From: Paraescarpia echinospica
Taxonomy: Eukaryota > Annelida > Polychaeta > Sabellida > Siboglinidae
Direction of reading: 5' to 3'
Assembly (NCBI GenBank): GCA_020002185.1
Contig: CM034541.1
Span: 52,908,553 to 52,972,552 of the forward strand
DNA length: 64,000 bases
In this document: piece after piece, positions 11,800 to 24,320 of the stretch
Layout: each line of letters starts with the position of its first letter
Position numbering within the stretch: the first letter of the stretch is position 1
Notes under the pieces: model-generated
Told to the model about the DNA's origin: nothing
The model's input: the letters and a program-made list of their open reading frames with translations, nothing else
The model's database searches: none
Position numbers and translations under genes: made by a program

Positions 11800-12809
11800 A
11801 TTGGCGTGTTGCAACACTCCGCTGCGGGTGTTGGTAAACAATGCCACATTCTAGGTCCTAAAAAACACACGCTCACATAGATAGGCACACGTACGCATGC
11901 ACGTTCGCACGCACGCACACACACACACACATAAAAGAGTTGGCCCCGGTTCAACGTTTTATAATTAAATTTAGGCTCTATTTTGTTAAAATCGAGACAC
12001 TACTAACCTTGTAAATGTAATTAAGCTTTTGACTTACGCTTTGGCTAGTCTTTTCGCTGGGCTTAACATTCCTTCTGAATGATATATATAATAAATTATT
12101 ATTTCTTAACCCCTAAAAGTCTGAATTTCTACGTTGAATAGACACATAAAATACATTTGTGACTTACTGTTATTAAACTTCTCACTTGGTAAGTTGGTTT
12201 GTAACATTTCGGTATATTAAGAATTGCCTGCTATTTGTGGGACATGGTTATATGCCACTATTCAACATATACAGAATGTTTCTTCCATTTGTCAGTACAT
12301 ATGTAGGTTTTGTTTTAAATATTTCAATTGAATGCGATTTATTATATACTAATGATGTATCCATTATTACTGTGGAGTGTTTTCTTCTTGTCCACTCCAT
12401 TTGCTTTAGGGGAATTTCGACAGAACGTCCGACTTTATCATTATATATCTCTCATCATTAAAAACACACCCAAGATTTAACAAGATTGCCACCCAGAGAA
12501 TTAACTCTAGTTGGCAGGTGGACAAGGAAGCCCTTTGGCTTATCGAGAGTCCGACCCTTTTATCTATGTGTATCCCGCCCTTCTGAGGTATGTCTATTTT
12601 ATTTTAAAACATATTCACGCTACTAGCACCCACACAATCAGCAGATAATCTGTTCCATTCATTTAAAATCCTTTGTGAAAATGAGAACTTTCTTATATCT
12701 AATCTACACTGCTCCTTTGCTAATGTAACTTCATGTCCTCTAGTCCTTGTATCTTTCTTAACTGAGAAAACAATATTTCTATCAATATTTTCATAACCCT
12801 TTCATTATT

Positions 12810-14866
12810 TTAAACACTTTTATCTGATCTCCTCTCAATCTCTTGGTCTCTGGTGTTGTTAAGCCGCATTTTTAGGCGTATTTCGTAAGTAAGATCCATC
12901 AGTTTTGATATCATTTTAGTTGCTCTCCTCTGTACTCTTTCTAGCATATCTATGTCCTTCCTGCGATATGGCCTCCACACTTGAATACAATATTCTAAAT
13001 GAGGCTTAACTATTGTTTTGTACAGCGGTATTATTAGCTCTTCTACCTTATATGTTATGTTTCGCCTAATTAATCCAAGGATTTGATTTCCCTTTGAAGC
13101 TGCAATTCCGCACTGCTCTGAAACCTTCATATCAGCACTAATGGTTAACCCTAAGTCCTTTTCTTTTACAGTAGTACTTAGTACTGTACCCCCCAATGTA
13201 TGTTCTACCTCTTCTTTCCCATGTCCTGCGTGGAAGCATTTACATTTCCCAAAATTGAACAGCATTTGCCACTTTTCAGACTTGTTTCTCAAACATTTTT
13301 TAAATAACGGTATAATGTTTGCCCTTTTCAATCTAAAGGAACCACTCCCTCTTGTAATGACAAATTGAAAACTGCTGCAAGCGGTACGCTAATTTGTTCT
13401 ACAATTTCCAATAGTAGTTTGGGCGGAATCCCATCCACTCCAGGTGATTTATTATCCTTCATAGCCATTATTTTCTTAGCTACCATTTCCGGGGTTACAA
13501 GTAATTGTCCTAAATTGTCTGAATCTGCCCCCTTGAACTTAGAACTAATATCTTCCCTGGTAAACACTGAACTAAAGTACTCATTCAGGTCTTCTGCCAT
13601 TAAGAATCCGTCTGATATTATATTTCCAGCACTATCTTCTAGAGGACCGACCATATCTTGAAATTTCTGTTTACTTCGAACATACGCATAAAAACTCGTG
13701 CTGTCATGTTTTATATTACTAGCTAATTGTTGTTCGTAGCTATTCTTTGAATTTCTAATTTTAGCTGTAGCTTGGTTAAGTGCTACTTTATAACTGTTGT
13801 AGTCTTCATCATTTCCAGTACTTATATATGACTTCCACATCATTTGTTTATAGTTAATTTTTCTAATGGCTTCTTTCGATAAGTGTTTCTTTTTGGACCG
13901 TTTCCTTTGTTTTTTGAAGGGTACAAATTTATTAACTATGCACTTAATTTCACTCTTTAATATTTTCAGTATTCTGTTGCTGTCTTGTTTTTAGTGTGTT
14001 ATTCCAGTCTATCTTTGATAACTATTTCCTCATGTCCTTATACCTTCCTTTGTGGAAATTACTCCTATACTGCTTTTTATTATTCCTTTCTGATTTTATT
14101 TTGATGGTAAAATGTATCTGGTTATGATCACTACTCCCAGTGGCTAACATATCTTCACATTGTCAACTAATTCATTCTGTAAGGACAAAACTATGTCTAA
14201 CACATTCTCACCCCTGGTTGGTTCTAGCACATGTTGAGAAAGGAAAGTATCTTGAACTAAAACTAAAAACTTGTGGTCCTCACTCCCCATACTCTGTAGA
14301 GATTTCCATTGTATATGCCCGTTGTTAAAATCCCCCATAATAATACAGTCCCGTTAGCTTACTTCCATTATAGCGTTTTGTATTTTTTTATTCTCTTCTA
14401 TGCTTTTATTTGGACTTCGATAAACTAACCCAACTGTTAACGTTGAGTTTCCTGTAACTATGTTACACCAAACAGCTTCTTCGCAATCTGCTTCTCTTTC
14501 TAATTTTATTTCACAAGCCTGAATAGATTCTTTAATATATAAAATAACTCCACCTCCCTTTCTTCCTATCCTATCTTTCCTAAACATTACACATCCTGTC
14601 AGTCCCAATTCGGCATCTGATATATCGGTGTTGGTCCAAGATTCGGTTATACCTATTATGTGAGGGTCAATATCTTCTACCATAATGTTTAGTTCATTTC
14701 TTTTGTTTACTATACTCCTTGCGTTTAAACAAACACATTTATATCCAGCTTCAGAAGAGTTTTCCAGACTGTTCTTTGCTGATGTATTTGTGTTGTCTTT
14801 ATCTATCCCTCCAGTTTCAGGCTTTTCTGTGAGTCTCCCCTGCGAATCTAGTTTAAATAGATGCAA
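12810..14866 (-). pseudogene. CR1 ORF2: endonuclease and partial reverse transcriptase
   Basis: The endonuclease runs from about 14866 to 14144: CLNARSIVNK, GITESW, GRKGGGVILYIK, VGLVYRSPNK, then, after a stop near 14354, MGDFNNGHIQW. The RT finger region (13843-13328) includes NKSPGVDGIPPKLL. It is followed abruptly at 13330 by a sequence starting KRANIIPLFKK and, a few residues later, by post-palm residues (WQMLFNFGKCKCFHAGHG). Motifs A, B and C (YADD) are therefore absent. The C-terminal part (13331-12810) ends in LEYCIQVWRPYRRKDI and related residues. The deleted palm makes it unable to move by itself. Confidence 0.8.
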
Positions 14867-16054
14867 CCTGTCCCGCTGTCAACAGATCGCAGCAGGTTCT
14901 CTGAGAAAACTGCTGCCCCCTTTCCGCTAAGATGGAGGCCATCTCTCATGTACATATCTTCCCTCCCAACAAAGTATCCCCATAAATCTGTGAATCCCAC
15001 CCCCTCTTCTTCATACATCTGCTCAACTAGTGCATTGATCGCCAACATCTTGCAGTTTCTATACGTTGCCCCCCTTCCTCCCATTACTGGCAAAATTCCT
15101 GACAGAATTATCTGTTCAACTCATGTATTATTTAGCTTCCTCACTAACTCTCTATACTTCTGTACTATCCCAGTTGTTCCCTCCCTGTCAGCATTATTTG
15201 TTCCTATATATACCAGTATAGACCCTCCCTTGCCCCAATACCTTCTCTACCCTTTCAGTCACATGTTCTATCCTAGCCCCCGGTAGACAAACAACAACGT
15301 CCTTCCCCTCGCTCAGTGTCTTGTCCGTCTTTCTCACAATGGAGTCGCCCATAAACACCCTCTCTTTCCTCATTGCCCCCTCAATCACTGCCTTAGAGTA
15401 GCTCCTTCTTCGGTTTGTATCTGTCTGGTTGTTGTCTTTTCCCTCTGTCATCGTCTCTCCTGTCACATTCTCCTCCGATCCATTCTTTCCTGTCGCTTTT
15501 TCTCTTGTCACCTTTCCTCCTGTCAGCGTCCCTTTTATCGAATTATCTTCTATCACATTTGCTCTCACTTCCTTTCGTCCCTTCATCTTTCCTCCCGTCT
15601 CATTTTCTGCTCTTCTCTCCCGTCCCATCTTCCCTCCTTCCTTCTCTACGGTAATTTTCTCCCCTGTCACCTTCACGCTTTCTGTCGTCGATTTTCCAAT
15701 TTCTTCCCCTCCAATCACCTTCCCTCCTCTCAATCTCCTTTCCTCAGTTTTCTTGCCACTGCTATTCTCTTTCAGTCTTGCAGTATTCTCACCTCTCTCC
15801 CTGTCGTCTCTCTCCATTCGACCTGTTTCCTTTCTAATTTCCATCTCCATTCCCTTCACAATATCTGTCAACCTAACTATCTCCTTCTGCAGACACTCCA
15901 CCTTCCAACACCCAATGCACTGAAAAGTGATTCCTTCCTCCATGGTTTCTGCCCATGACTTCCCACAGCCGGACATTGCAAAATCTACCCAGCTGTGGCA
16001 GTGAACGCACACCAAGTGACGCTTTGCCTTGACTTGCCGCTTGCAAGGCGCCAT
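14848..16054 (-). pseudogene. CR1 ORF1: Cys/His zinc finger plus SGNH-type esterase
   Basis: The frame opens with ATG at 16054 (MAPCKRQVKAKR). N-terminal Cys pairs (CVHCHSW, then C.KSW and CIGCWKVEC) form a probable zinc-binding motif. A long charged, repetitive Gly/Lys/Glu linker with recurrent TGEK/GGK units follows. The esterase block I is FMGDSIVRKTD (GDS nucleophile). A frameshift near 15230 moves the downstream part into another frame. There 'YIGTNNADREG' (block III) and 'YMRDGLHLSGKGAAVF' (block V, Asp-x-x-His) continue to 14848. Such ORF1 proteins bind element RNA; the esterase is found in CR1-clade elements and its role is unsettled. Intact except for the frameshift. Confidence 0.8.
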
Positions 16055-16679
16055 ATCCCGATCAGAATTTATGTAATAACTTAACTAACTTAGTCTTTAT
16101 AAAGACTGTTTCCTGTGTACAACAGCACAATTTAGGTTACAAATTTCAAATACACAGCCGACTATTTTTTCTATCACGAACGCTAACATTACCGGTAGTG
16201 ACTTAATTTAAATATAATCAATTACGTTACATTAGGCTGCTTTATTTATTTAGGAAACGCCGCCCCACTATCGTCGTTGCTTAATTTTAACAATAATACT
16301 ACCTAATCAAAATACCTAGCAAGTACTGGCTTACACAGATATTATCTTATGTAAGTAGTTTGATGGTTGTTACTTTATCTCCTATATATTCTACCACATA
16401 ATCAGGTTTGTTACATCTTGTTTACACCTTATCGAAGACTAAGTTACCCTATTATCACTCACTATACCAAGGTGTTCTAAATACTTTAACTAACTAATTT
16501 TAAGCACAACTGCTACTCAATATATGTTTACTGCAACTTTAAGAATTATATTAAGGCAAGAATAATACTTATCAATCAGTAATTCCACTTGTTTATCAAC
16601 TTTTCTGCACCACCAATTTCTACGATCTATCTCCGCCAAATATAGCCTCGAAGTGAAAACCTTTAAGAGACAATGACTT

Positions 16680-18285
16680 TTTTTACATGCAAACCGTTAA
16701 GTTCTGGCCATTTTGATGTACTGTTTCACAGTTACATTAGGATACAACATTCAGTCTCAAATTTCCACATATTGCCATGTATCCCTCTCATTCCTAAAGT
16801 TAACTTCAAGAATTATAAATCCATTTCAATCTCATGTTAATTTACAAGATACTTAAGAAAAAGTTGTAGAAAACGCCTTGGTTCTCATATTAATTCAAAT
16901 GGCGTTGCTAATAAATTACAATCTGCGTACAAACATCTTCATTCGATGGAAACTGCCTTTTAAATGTGCATAATTATATTACTTGAGATATGGATTAAGG
17001 TAAAGTAACAGGGCTTACCTTGCTAGATTTGTCTGCTGCTATTGATACAATTAATCAAGTCATTATAATAAATCGTCTGTCTTTATGGTGTGGTGTGTCC
17101 GGCATAACGTTACGTTGTTTTTGTCATATCTAACACATAGGCATGAAACAGTGAGGAATGCGCATTGTCTTTCATCAGCACTCCCTATTTCATGTGATGT
17201 TCCTCTGGGTTCTGTCCCCGGACCTTTACTTTTCACTCTCTACACAACACCACTGTGTTCAGTTATTAACAGTCACAAACTAAATCATCTTCTTTATGCA
17301 GATGATACCCACATTTATATTTCTTTATCTACGTCTAGTACTAATTGCTCCTTAGATGCACTCAGAAATTGTGTTAATGACGTTTTCGTTTGGATGACTG
17401 AGAGTAGATTAAACATAAATGCTGATAAAACATATTTTCTTATTATTGTTACGGAGGGGAAGCGTGACAAAATTATTTTTCCCCACACCTATGCTTAGCT
17501 AGAAGGTTTGTTACGCTTGCACTTTCGGAACGAAATATCGGAGTTATCTTTGATGATAACTTCAATTTTAGACAACATATTTCTCAAACTTGTCGCTGCT
17601 GTTATTATCACATTCGTGATTTACAACGTAGTCGCCGTTATTTACCTGTTTCTGTTACAAAAACTATCACAGCACTTGTTACTAATAGGCTTGACTACTG
17701 CACTTTCACAATATTGCCCTTAAGGATATCACTAGGTTACACCGTATACAAAATTACTTAGCTGGGGTTGTGACTCGGTCTCAGCGGTTTCTCAGTCAGT
17801 GCCTCTTCTAAAGTCTTTGCATTGACTTCCTGTCCGATATTGCACTTTTTAAGAACTCTACCATTACTTACCAGGCACATCCATGCAAGCAACCAGCACA
17901 TATATGTATATTCATTGACTAATTCTGTAAAAAAGCCTATCCAGCATCGATCATCTAGTTCTGACTTACTTTTATTTGTTCCGAAAGTCAGTACTAATAT
18001 TGTAACTAGGGCATTTTCTGTTGCTGCGCCAACCCTCAGGAATACGCTCCCTCTTAGTACTAGATCAGTTGAAAATATTACACAATTTCGCCGTCAATTA
18101 AACATTTACCTTTATAATCTTGCGTATCCACCTTAGCTCCCTGGCATATCGACTCATCCGTTCACGACTTTAGAATGCCTTATCGATTCTGATATTAACT
18201 ACCTTTTGTATTGTTGCGCTTATGAGCTTGATTTCCAAGGAATTAGGCGCAAAAGAAATTACCTTATTATTAGTATTACTACTCC
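16680..18285 (+). mobile_element. LINE h (L2/CR1-type), unit 2 copy
   Basis: Stretch g (16690-16800) passes into RT sequence. Visible motifs are SAAIDTI (motif A region, near 17040), a degraded motif B (SCDVPLGSVPGPLLFTLY) and an intact LLYADDTHIYI (motif C) in the 17085-17498 frame. The C-terminus (TRAFSVAAPTLRNTLPL) lies in the 17822-18136 frame. The 3' end near 18285 has a GCGC...TTATTATTA tail. The endonuclease half is absent here, whereas units 3 and 4 retain parts of it. Multiple frameshifts; dead. Confidence 0.75.
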
Positions 18286-18570
18286 AGTAAAACAATCATT
18301 GATCAAGGATGCGGTTGTAAAAAAATCAGTACATTCTAATTTATGAAAACCAAAAAAACCTTTGCGGGGCTCAAGTTTATCGCGTACACATCTTATGCAA
18401 ATTGCAAGCTGTTCGTGGTTTAACAAGTCACTCGTTTCGTCAGCCATGATGCTGAAAATCCGTGTTGCGCAAGGACCTAGCTATTTGTCGCAAGATTGTT
18501 GTATCCGTTACCTGCAACATGTTATGTTGCATCTCGGCACTTGCGTATTTGCACGTCTTTCCTTCATGCT

Positions 18571-19566
18571 CTGCTGACAAATGTTCACTTACGTCACACG
18601 AAGTCACAGGTAAAGTTAGCCGAAGGACAACTGTTCACATACATCACACGTGGTCACAGGTAAAGTTAGCAGGAGCACAACTGTTTACATACATCACACG
18701 TGGTCACATGTAAAGTTAGCAGGAGGACAACTGTTCACATATGTCACACGTGGTCACAGGTAAAGTTAGCAGGAGTACAACTGTTCACATACATCACACG
18801 TGGTCACAGGTAAAGTTAGCAGGAGCACAACTGTTCACATACATCACACGTGGTCAAAGGTAAAGTTAGCAGGAGCACAACTGTTCACATACGTCACTCG
18901 TGGTCACAGGTAAAGTTAGCAGGCGTACAACTGTTCACATACATCACACGTGGTCACAGGTAAAGTTAGCAGGAGCACAACTGTTCACATACGTCACACG
19001 TGGACGCAGGTAAAGTTAGCAGGCGTACAACTGTTCACATACATCACACGTGGTCGCAGGTAAAGTTAGCAGGCATACATATGTTCACATACATCACACG
19101 TGGTCACAGGTAAAGTTAGCAGGCGTACAACTGTTCACATACATCGCACGTGGTCGCAGGTAAAGTTAGCAGGCATACATCTGTTCACATACATCACACG
19201 TGGTCACAGGTAAAGTTAGCAGGCGTACAACTGTTCACATACATCACACGTGGTCACGGGTAAAGTTAGCAGGCTTATATCTGTTCACATACATCACACG
19301 TGGTCACGGGTAAAGTTAGCAGGCGTACAACTGTTCACATACATCACACGTGGTAACGGGTAAAGTTAGCAGGCGTACAACTGTTCACATACATCACACG
19401 TGGTCACGGGTAATGTTAGCAGGAGTACAACTGTTCACATACATCACACGTGGTCACGGGTAAAGTTAGCAGGAGCACAACTGTTCACATACATCACACG
19501 TGGTCGCAGGTAAAGCTAGCAGGAGTACAACTGTTCACATATATCACACGTTGTTGCAGGTAAAGT
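18571..19566. repeat. 50-bp minisatellite, about 19-20 units
   Basis: Units of exactly 50 bp start TAAAGTTAGC at 18611 and every 50 bp after to 19561. The consensus continues AGGAGTACAA, CTGTTCACAT, ACATCACACG, TGGTCACAGG. Most differences are single substitutions, giving subfamilies (for example CGTACAA versus GCACAA). The homologous position in the next unit (36478-36615) holds under three units. Confidence 0.97.
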
Positions 19567-20770
19567 CAACTTCTCCGGAGTTGCCACTACGAACAAGAAT
19601 GATAAACTGAAAAAGTATATCCACTCAACATTTCCGGAATTTTCACTACGAGCAAGAACGATAAACTACAAACGTAGACATACTCTACTGTTCCGGAATT
19701 TTCACTACGAATAAGAACGATAAACTACAAACGTAGATATACTCAACTGTTCTGGAGGTCGGTTCCACGAGCAAAAACGATGATCGGGTTTCCAAGTAGA
19801 TGATTTGATAATTGTCTACTAACACTCTCCAGGTTTGAATTAGTTTACAACCTCACACAAGTGGACAGGCTTAACATAAGATCGCACGTCACAAAAGCCC
19901 AAGCATCCGCAGCTGAACGATTAAAATGGTTAATAGTCGCTGTGTATCCTGACGTGGGGTTATTCGGTCTGACTTGTGAGAATATTTTCCTCCGATGCCG
20001 CATTTGAATGTCATTGGCATTAATCTCTTACGTAACCGACTCTCACACTCAACTTTTATATTTAAACCACCATTTCTGAAATTAAAAGCGCTTGCAGTGA
20101 CATTTAGTTCGACATCGTGCGTGCCAAGCGGTCGTCGACACCGCTGTTTTCCCAATTCGAGTCAGCTATGGGAATATGGATGTCGAGGTTCCATAGGTGC
20201 AAACAATAAAGCATAAAACATCGTTCTGAATATGATCACTTTCGACAAATTAAATGAAACGTCACATTGCAATTATATAGAGTTTCATTGATGGAATACC
20301 ATGAACTTCCTTCGTGGTTCAGCATAGACACGCAATTCACGCTTTTAATTTACCTGTATGTGACGTGAATCCACGGCGTCTTTGCGATGGTAAATGCAGT
20401 ATTGATGAAAGTTTGAAAAAATATAATTGCTAAAGCACATGCACGGATGGTTGCACAGTAAAAGTAGACTCTGTAGTAGACTCTGAGTGCCGAACTTTCT
20501 TCAGGATGGTTCATTTCTATGCAAGTTAGTTCTTTTGGGCATATCTAATACGTGGATTTTACATAGTACTGAAGAAGTTGATGTGCTACACCGCCAGACG
20601 GCTCTACAAGGTAAACATTCAGTGTTGGACATGTCTAAAAGAACTCATTTGCACAAGTCGATTCTGGTTGATGATTTCTAAGATTTCAAAATCATCAAAC
20701 ATTGTAGCTGAACACAATCAGCGTGCTTGCTTTCAATAAGCTGGGGTATCACGAAATGTGTTTTCTCTTA
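19566..20770. repeat. Repeat b, unit 2 copy
   Basis: Starts 'CAACTTCTCCGGAGTTGCCA' and runs parallel to 8317 onward, 22735 onward and 36616 onward. It includes short internal tandem copies of 'TTTTCACTACGA..AAGAACGATAAACTACAAACGTA'. No conserved protein-coding frame survives across the four copies, so it is called a non-coding or long-dead repeat. An oligonucleotide such as AAATTAAAAGCGCTTG is shared by all four. Confidence 0.75.
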
Positions 20771-21440
20771 AAATAATTAAAGGAAATAAAAACAGGGCAT
20801 TAACTAAAATCCGTTTTCCAGGTGTACACAAAGTTTAACATTGCATGTAACATTCGAGAACATTAAACAAATACAGAAAAATACATTTGTAGTATAAATC
20901 AATTTAAAACCCGTCTGTGTAGAAATTCCCGCGGAAAAGAAAAAATTAATGAGCTAGGCGATCACGTGGTATCGTGACGTCACATACGACTCACACTCGC
21001 AGCAGGCCGACCCTTTCTATGCATTCAGAGCATGTTTACAAGGATAGTTTTGGGGTCGAAACGAGCGTGCGTCAGAATGAGTTATTGTGCACTATTCCGA
21101 TGTAATACAAACACTTGTCATCACAGAGGAACAAGCAGTTATCTTACGGTTCCACATGAATTACATTTTATTCAAAACAATGAATGCGAATGAGCCTACA
21201 AGTCGACTAGGTATCGGAATCGGTACTATTGCCGAGCTTGGGCTCGTTTTCAGAATAATGATATCGAATGCAACCAACGGGAGATAATGTACACCAATAT
21301 ACATACATAGCAAACATATATCGTATCCAGCTACAGAAAGTAACGTGTATAATCTTATAATGTCACTAAAATATCGATGTATGAAGGAGGAGTTGTACAA
21401 TTTATCATAACATCTTAAATCAGTCAATGAATTCCTGTCG
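20771..21440. other. Single-copy stretch without a recognisable gene
   Basis: Sequence specific to unit 2 in this window; no counterpart seen in other units. No frame resembles a known family. Confidence 0.4.
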
Positions 21441-21560
21441 GTCCTGCTAGCTCAGTTGGTAAAGGCGTTGGTTCCTTGGCATTTATTTTGCCATCGGGCG
21501 ACGCCGATTCAATCCCGACACCAAACCATTGATTTTCGTGACACTTTTTTTGTTTATGTT
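21441..21560 (+). repeat. tRNA-derived SINE-like head
   Basis: A pol III box A (TAGCTCAGTTGG at about 21449) and a box B-like GATTCAATCCC (about 21508) are spaced as in a tRNA with an extended middle. A T-run follows about 25 bp later (21545). The 5' seven bases do not pair with the sequence before CACCA, so a functional tRNA is unlikely. A SINE head or tRNA pseudogene fits better. Confidence 0.5.
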
Positions 21561-21669
21561 TTCACCAAGTAATATAAACCAAATCATTTTTATACTATGA
21601 TGCACTGTTTGTAAATATTGTTTCTATTTTTACAGTCATTATTTATTCGCCTCAACAATTATCTTCTTC

Positions 21670-22260
21670 AGTACCGATGGCGCTGAATGACGTCATTGTA
21701 CACGTGAGGCAGTTCGTAATTACCCTCGTCTCTGTTGATGGGTGTTCTGGTCTTTCTGATCCAGATGGTTTCCTTGATATGCTGGATTCTTCGGTTGGGT
21801 TCCTTGTCTACAATGTTCACTCCCTCCGAGTCTATGACATGGTTTCAGTTGTCGCATGGTCTGTAAAGGCGGATTTATTTATGGTAGACATCAATGTTTT
21901 TTCTCGTTTTTCATGTTATTTACGTCCTTTCTCTGTTCCTCCAGTCGTGTTTTGAGTAGTCTTCCTGTCTTCCCAATGTAATCAGCGCCACTGTTCTTTC
22001 AAGGCATTTGGTACACCAGTTCGCCCTGTTCTTCTAGCTCTAGTCTGTCCTTCAGATGTACCAACACGAAGCTGGGGGTGATGTGGAGACGCATGGCTGT
22101 TGCTACTCCATATTTCTTCAGTACTCGATGTACTCTCTCTGAGACCCCCTCCACGTACGGGATGACTACTTGGCTCCTGTAGTTTCTGTCTTTTGTCTTT
22201 TTGTTGGTCTTTTTTTCTTGTTACAATTCGTGACCTTTTTCAAGGCCCGGGACGGATAGC
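21670..22260 (-). mobile_element. Penelope-like element fragment, GIY-YIG endonuclease end
   Basis: On the minus strand the pre-endonuclease segment reads VVIPYVEGVSERVHRVLKKY (about 22175-22110). It is followed by GELVYQMP, then ADYIGKTGRLLKTRLEE (about 22030-21930), the GIY-YIG core with its conserved Arg. Downstream residues (KSAFTDHA) match the family's middle region. Penelope-like elements carry RT followed by this endonuclease; here the RT is missing and stops interrupt the frame. The zinc-coordinating Cys pair expected in the core is altered (stop and Ser). It is a 5'-truncated dead fragment. Confidence 0.75.
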
Positions 22261-24320
22261 CACATACTCTTAGAACTCCTCTCCAACACGATCATTTCCC
22301 TAATTCTTGATTGTTTTACTACTATGACACCACTATGTGAGTATGTCACGTCCCCACATGAAAGCCACCAGCTATCACACCTCCGAAATTGCCGACGCCT
22401 GCTCAAAATTCTGCGGATACATGCCTACTAGGAGTGGGTGAGACACCTCACAATATCGAGTTCGCTCCTTCTCTCGCTGTACAATCCCGCCTGAGGGAGA
22501 TCGTCAGCTCAATCGCACAAACATTCTCCAAAGCACCGTGTCCGCCTCGAAAGCCGAATTCACTCTAAGAAAATCCTACATGCCATTCCGTCTAGTGAAG
22601 ACATTTATGAAACGCTCACTGTCGCTGTTGCCACTAAATCATCAACCATAATTCGTGGCCACCGCCACACGAATGTTTTCACTGACTCATCACCATTGTA
22701 CGCAGCAATATACGACACAACAGAAATGTAAACGTGGACATATTCAACTTCTCTGGAGTTGCCACTGCGAACAAGAATGATAAACTAAAAAAGTTTATAC
22801 ACTCAACATTTGCGGAATTTTCACTACGAACAAGAACGATAAACTACAAACGTAAATATACTCAACTGTTCTGGGGGTCGTTTCCACGAGCAAGAACGAT
22901 GATCAGGTTTCCAAGTAGAGGCTTTGATAAGTGTCGCTGTGTATCCTGCCGTGCGGCTATTCTGTCTGACTTGAGGGAATGTTTTCCACCGATGCCACAT
23001 TTCAATGTGATTAGAATTAGTCTCTTATGTCACCAACTCACACACTTTTATATATAAAACACCATTTCGGAAATTAAAAGCGCTTGTATTGACATTTAGT
23101 TTGACATCGTGCGTGCCAAGCGGTTGTCGACACTACTGTTTCCCTAACTCGAGTCAGTTATGGGAATATGGATGTCTAGGTTCCATAGATCCAAACAATA
23201 ATGCATAAACACTTTCGGCAAATTAAATGGAAAATTCACATTGCAATTACGTAGAGTTTCATAGATGGAATACCATGAGCTTCCTTCGAGGTTCAGCCTA
23301 AACACTCAATTCACGCTTTTAATTTACCTGTATTTGACGTGAATCCACCGCTTTTTGAGAGTCGTTGATGGTAAATGCACTTTTGATGAATGTTTTATAA
23401 AATACAATTACAAAAACACATGCACGGATGCTTGCAGAGTAAAAGTAAACTACGTAATAGACTCTGAGTGCTGAACATTCTTCAGGATAGTTAATTTCTA
23501 TGCAAGTTAGTTCTTTCGGACATATCCAATATATGCGGTACCAAAATGAACCATATATGTTTACTACAGACGAATATGTAATATAAAAATACAAATTGGA
23601 GAAACGTGAAGCCGTCGCATCGAAATGGCTCCTACTACCATTAATAATAATATAATAAAACAATTTATTTGTATAGCTCCCGAATCAATCAGATTGCTAT
23701 ATATACAAACAAAAATCATTCTAAGATGTATACTATCATTTGCCATTTATCTTGTATGTTCTGTTTAGGAACGTAATTCAGTAACTCGATAACAGTTCTC
23801 GTGTACATATTATGTCAACGCCACTTTTGCAACGTTCTCATACAGCGCAGTATCCAATCGTTAAGACTGCATTCAGAACAAGCATTCAGCCACCTTGCAA
23901 TGAATGCGCGAAGACTATACGTACACTGGAAAGCTATGTGAACTGGAGCAACGTAGATTGAACGAACTTGCCTAAGGTTCGACACAGCAGCACTTTCTCA
24001 GGTTTGACAATGGAGTGAATCCAACAAGAACAATGCTAAAGTCATATATCAACATGTTGAATGATTCTAAGCTATGTCACATTCAATTATAAATGGTTGT
24101 AAATTCGCATGTTTCATGTACTTTTGAATCTCAACGATTTAAAACTATTGTTGAAACGTGTTCTCTCTTTTTTTATAAAACAATGCCATTTTTTTAATAG
24201 CGTTTGATGGATCTGAATCGAATTGACATTTTTGTTTTTATCGTGTGTAAACCATTTCATGATTACATTAGTATTGAATAGTGCACAGTGATATTTTACG
24301 ATAGTGGCATCGCGAGCATT

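Larger units (their letters stand above)
7857..12410. repeat. Large repeated block, unit 1 (parts a, b, d, hAT, f)
   Basis: From 7857 (CAACACGATCATTTCCC) onward the sequence runs parallel to 22276 onward, through repeat b (8317 and 22735), stretch d (9740 and 23810), a hAT-like element and the AT-rich stretch f (12171 and 26812). Identity is clear by eye over several kb, with scattered substitutions and indels. It belongs to a tandem array of at least three units that continues to 39 kb. Frames inside it are short and not conserved. Confidence 0.8.
12478..16670 (-). mobile_element. CR1-type LINE, minus strand, internally deleted
   Basis: The element reads right to left: a 5' UTR of about 600 bp (16670-16055), ORF1 with zinc finger and SGNH esterase, ORF2 with endonuclease and partial RT, and a 3' UTR ending near 12478. 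It interrupts the repeated block: stretch f breaks near 12410 and stretch g resumes near 16680. Units 3 and 4 have f and g contiguous (about 26960-26990 and 39090-39150). The RT palm is missing: the frame jumps from the region before motif A directly to the region after the catalytic domain near 13330. Confidence 0.88.

Noticed and set aside
18571..19566. CRISPR-like array
   Set aside because: Units are contiguous 50-bp copies without unique spacers, in an animal genome; it is a minisatellite.
21441..21560. Functional tRNA gene
   Set aside because: Box A and B exist, but the acceptor ends do not pair and the middle is too long without a credible variable arm.
21677..21955. 92-codon plus-strand frame as a host gene
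   Set aside because: It is antisense to the Penelope-like GIY-YIG fragment.
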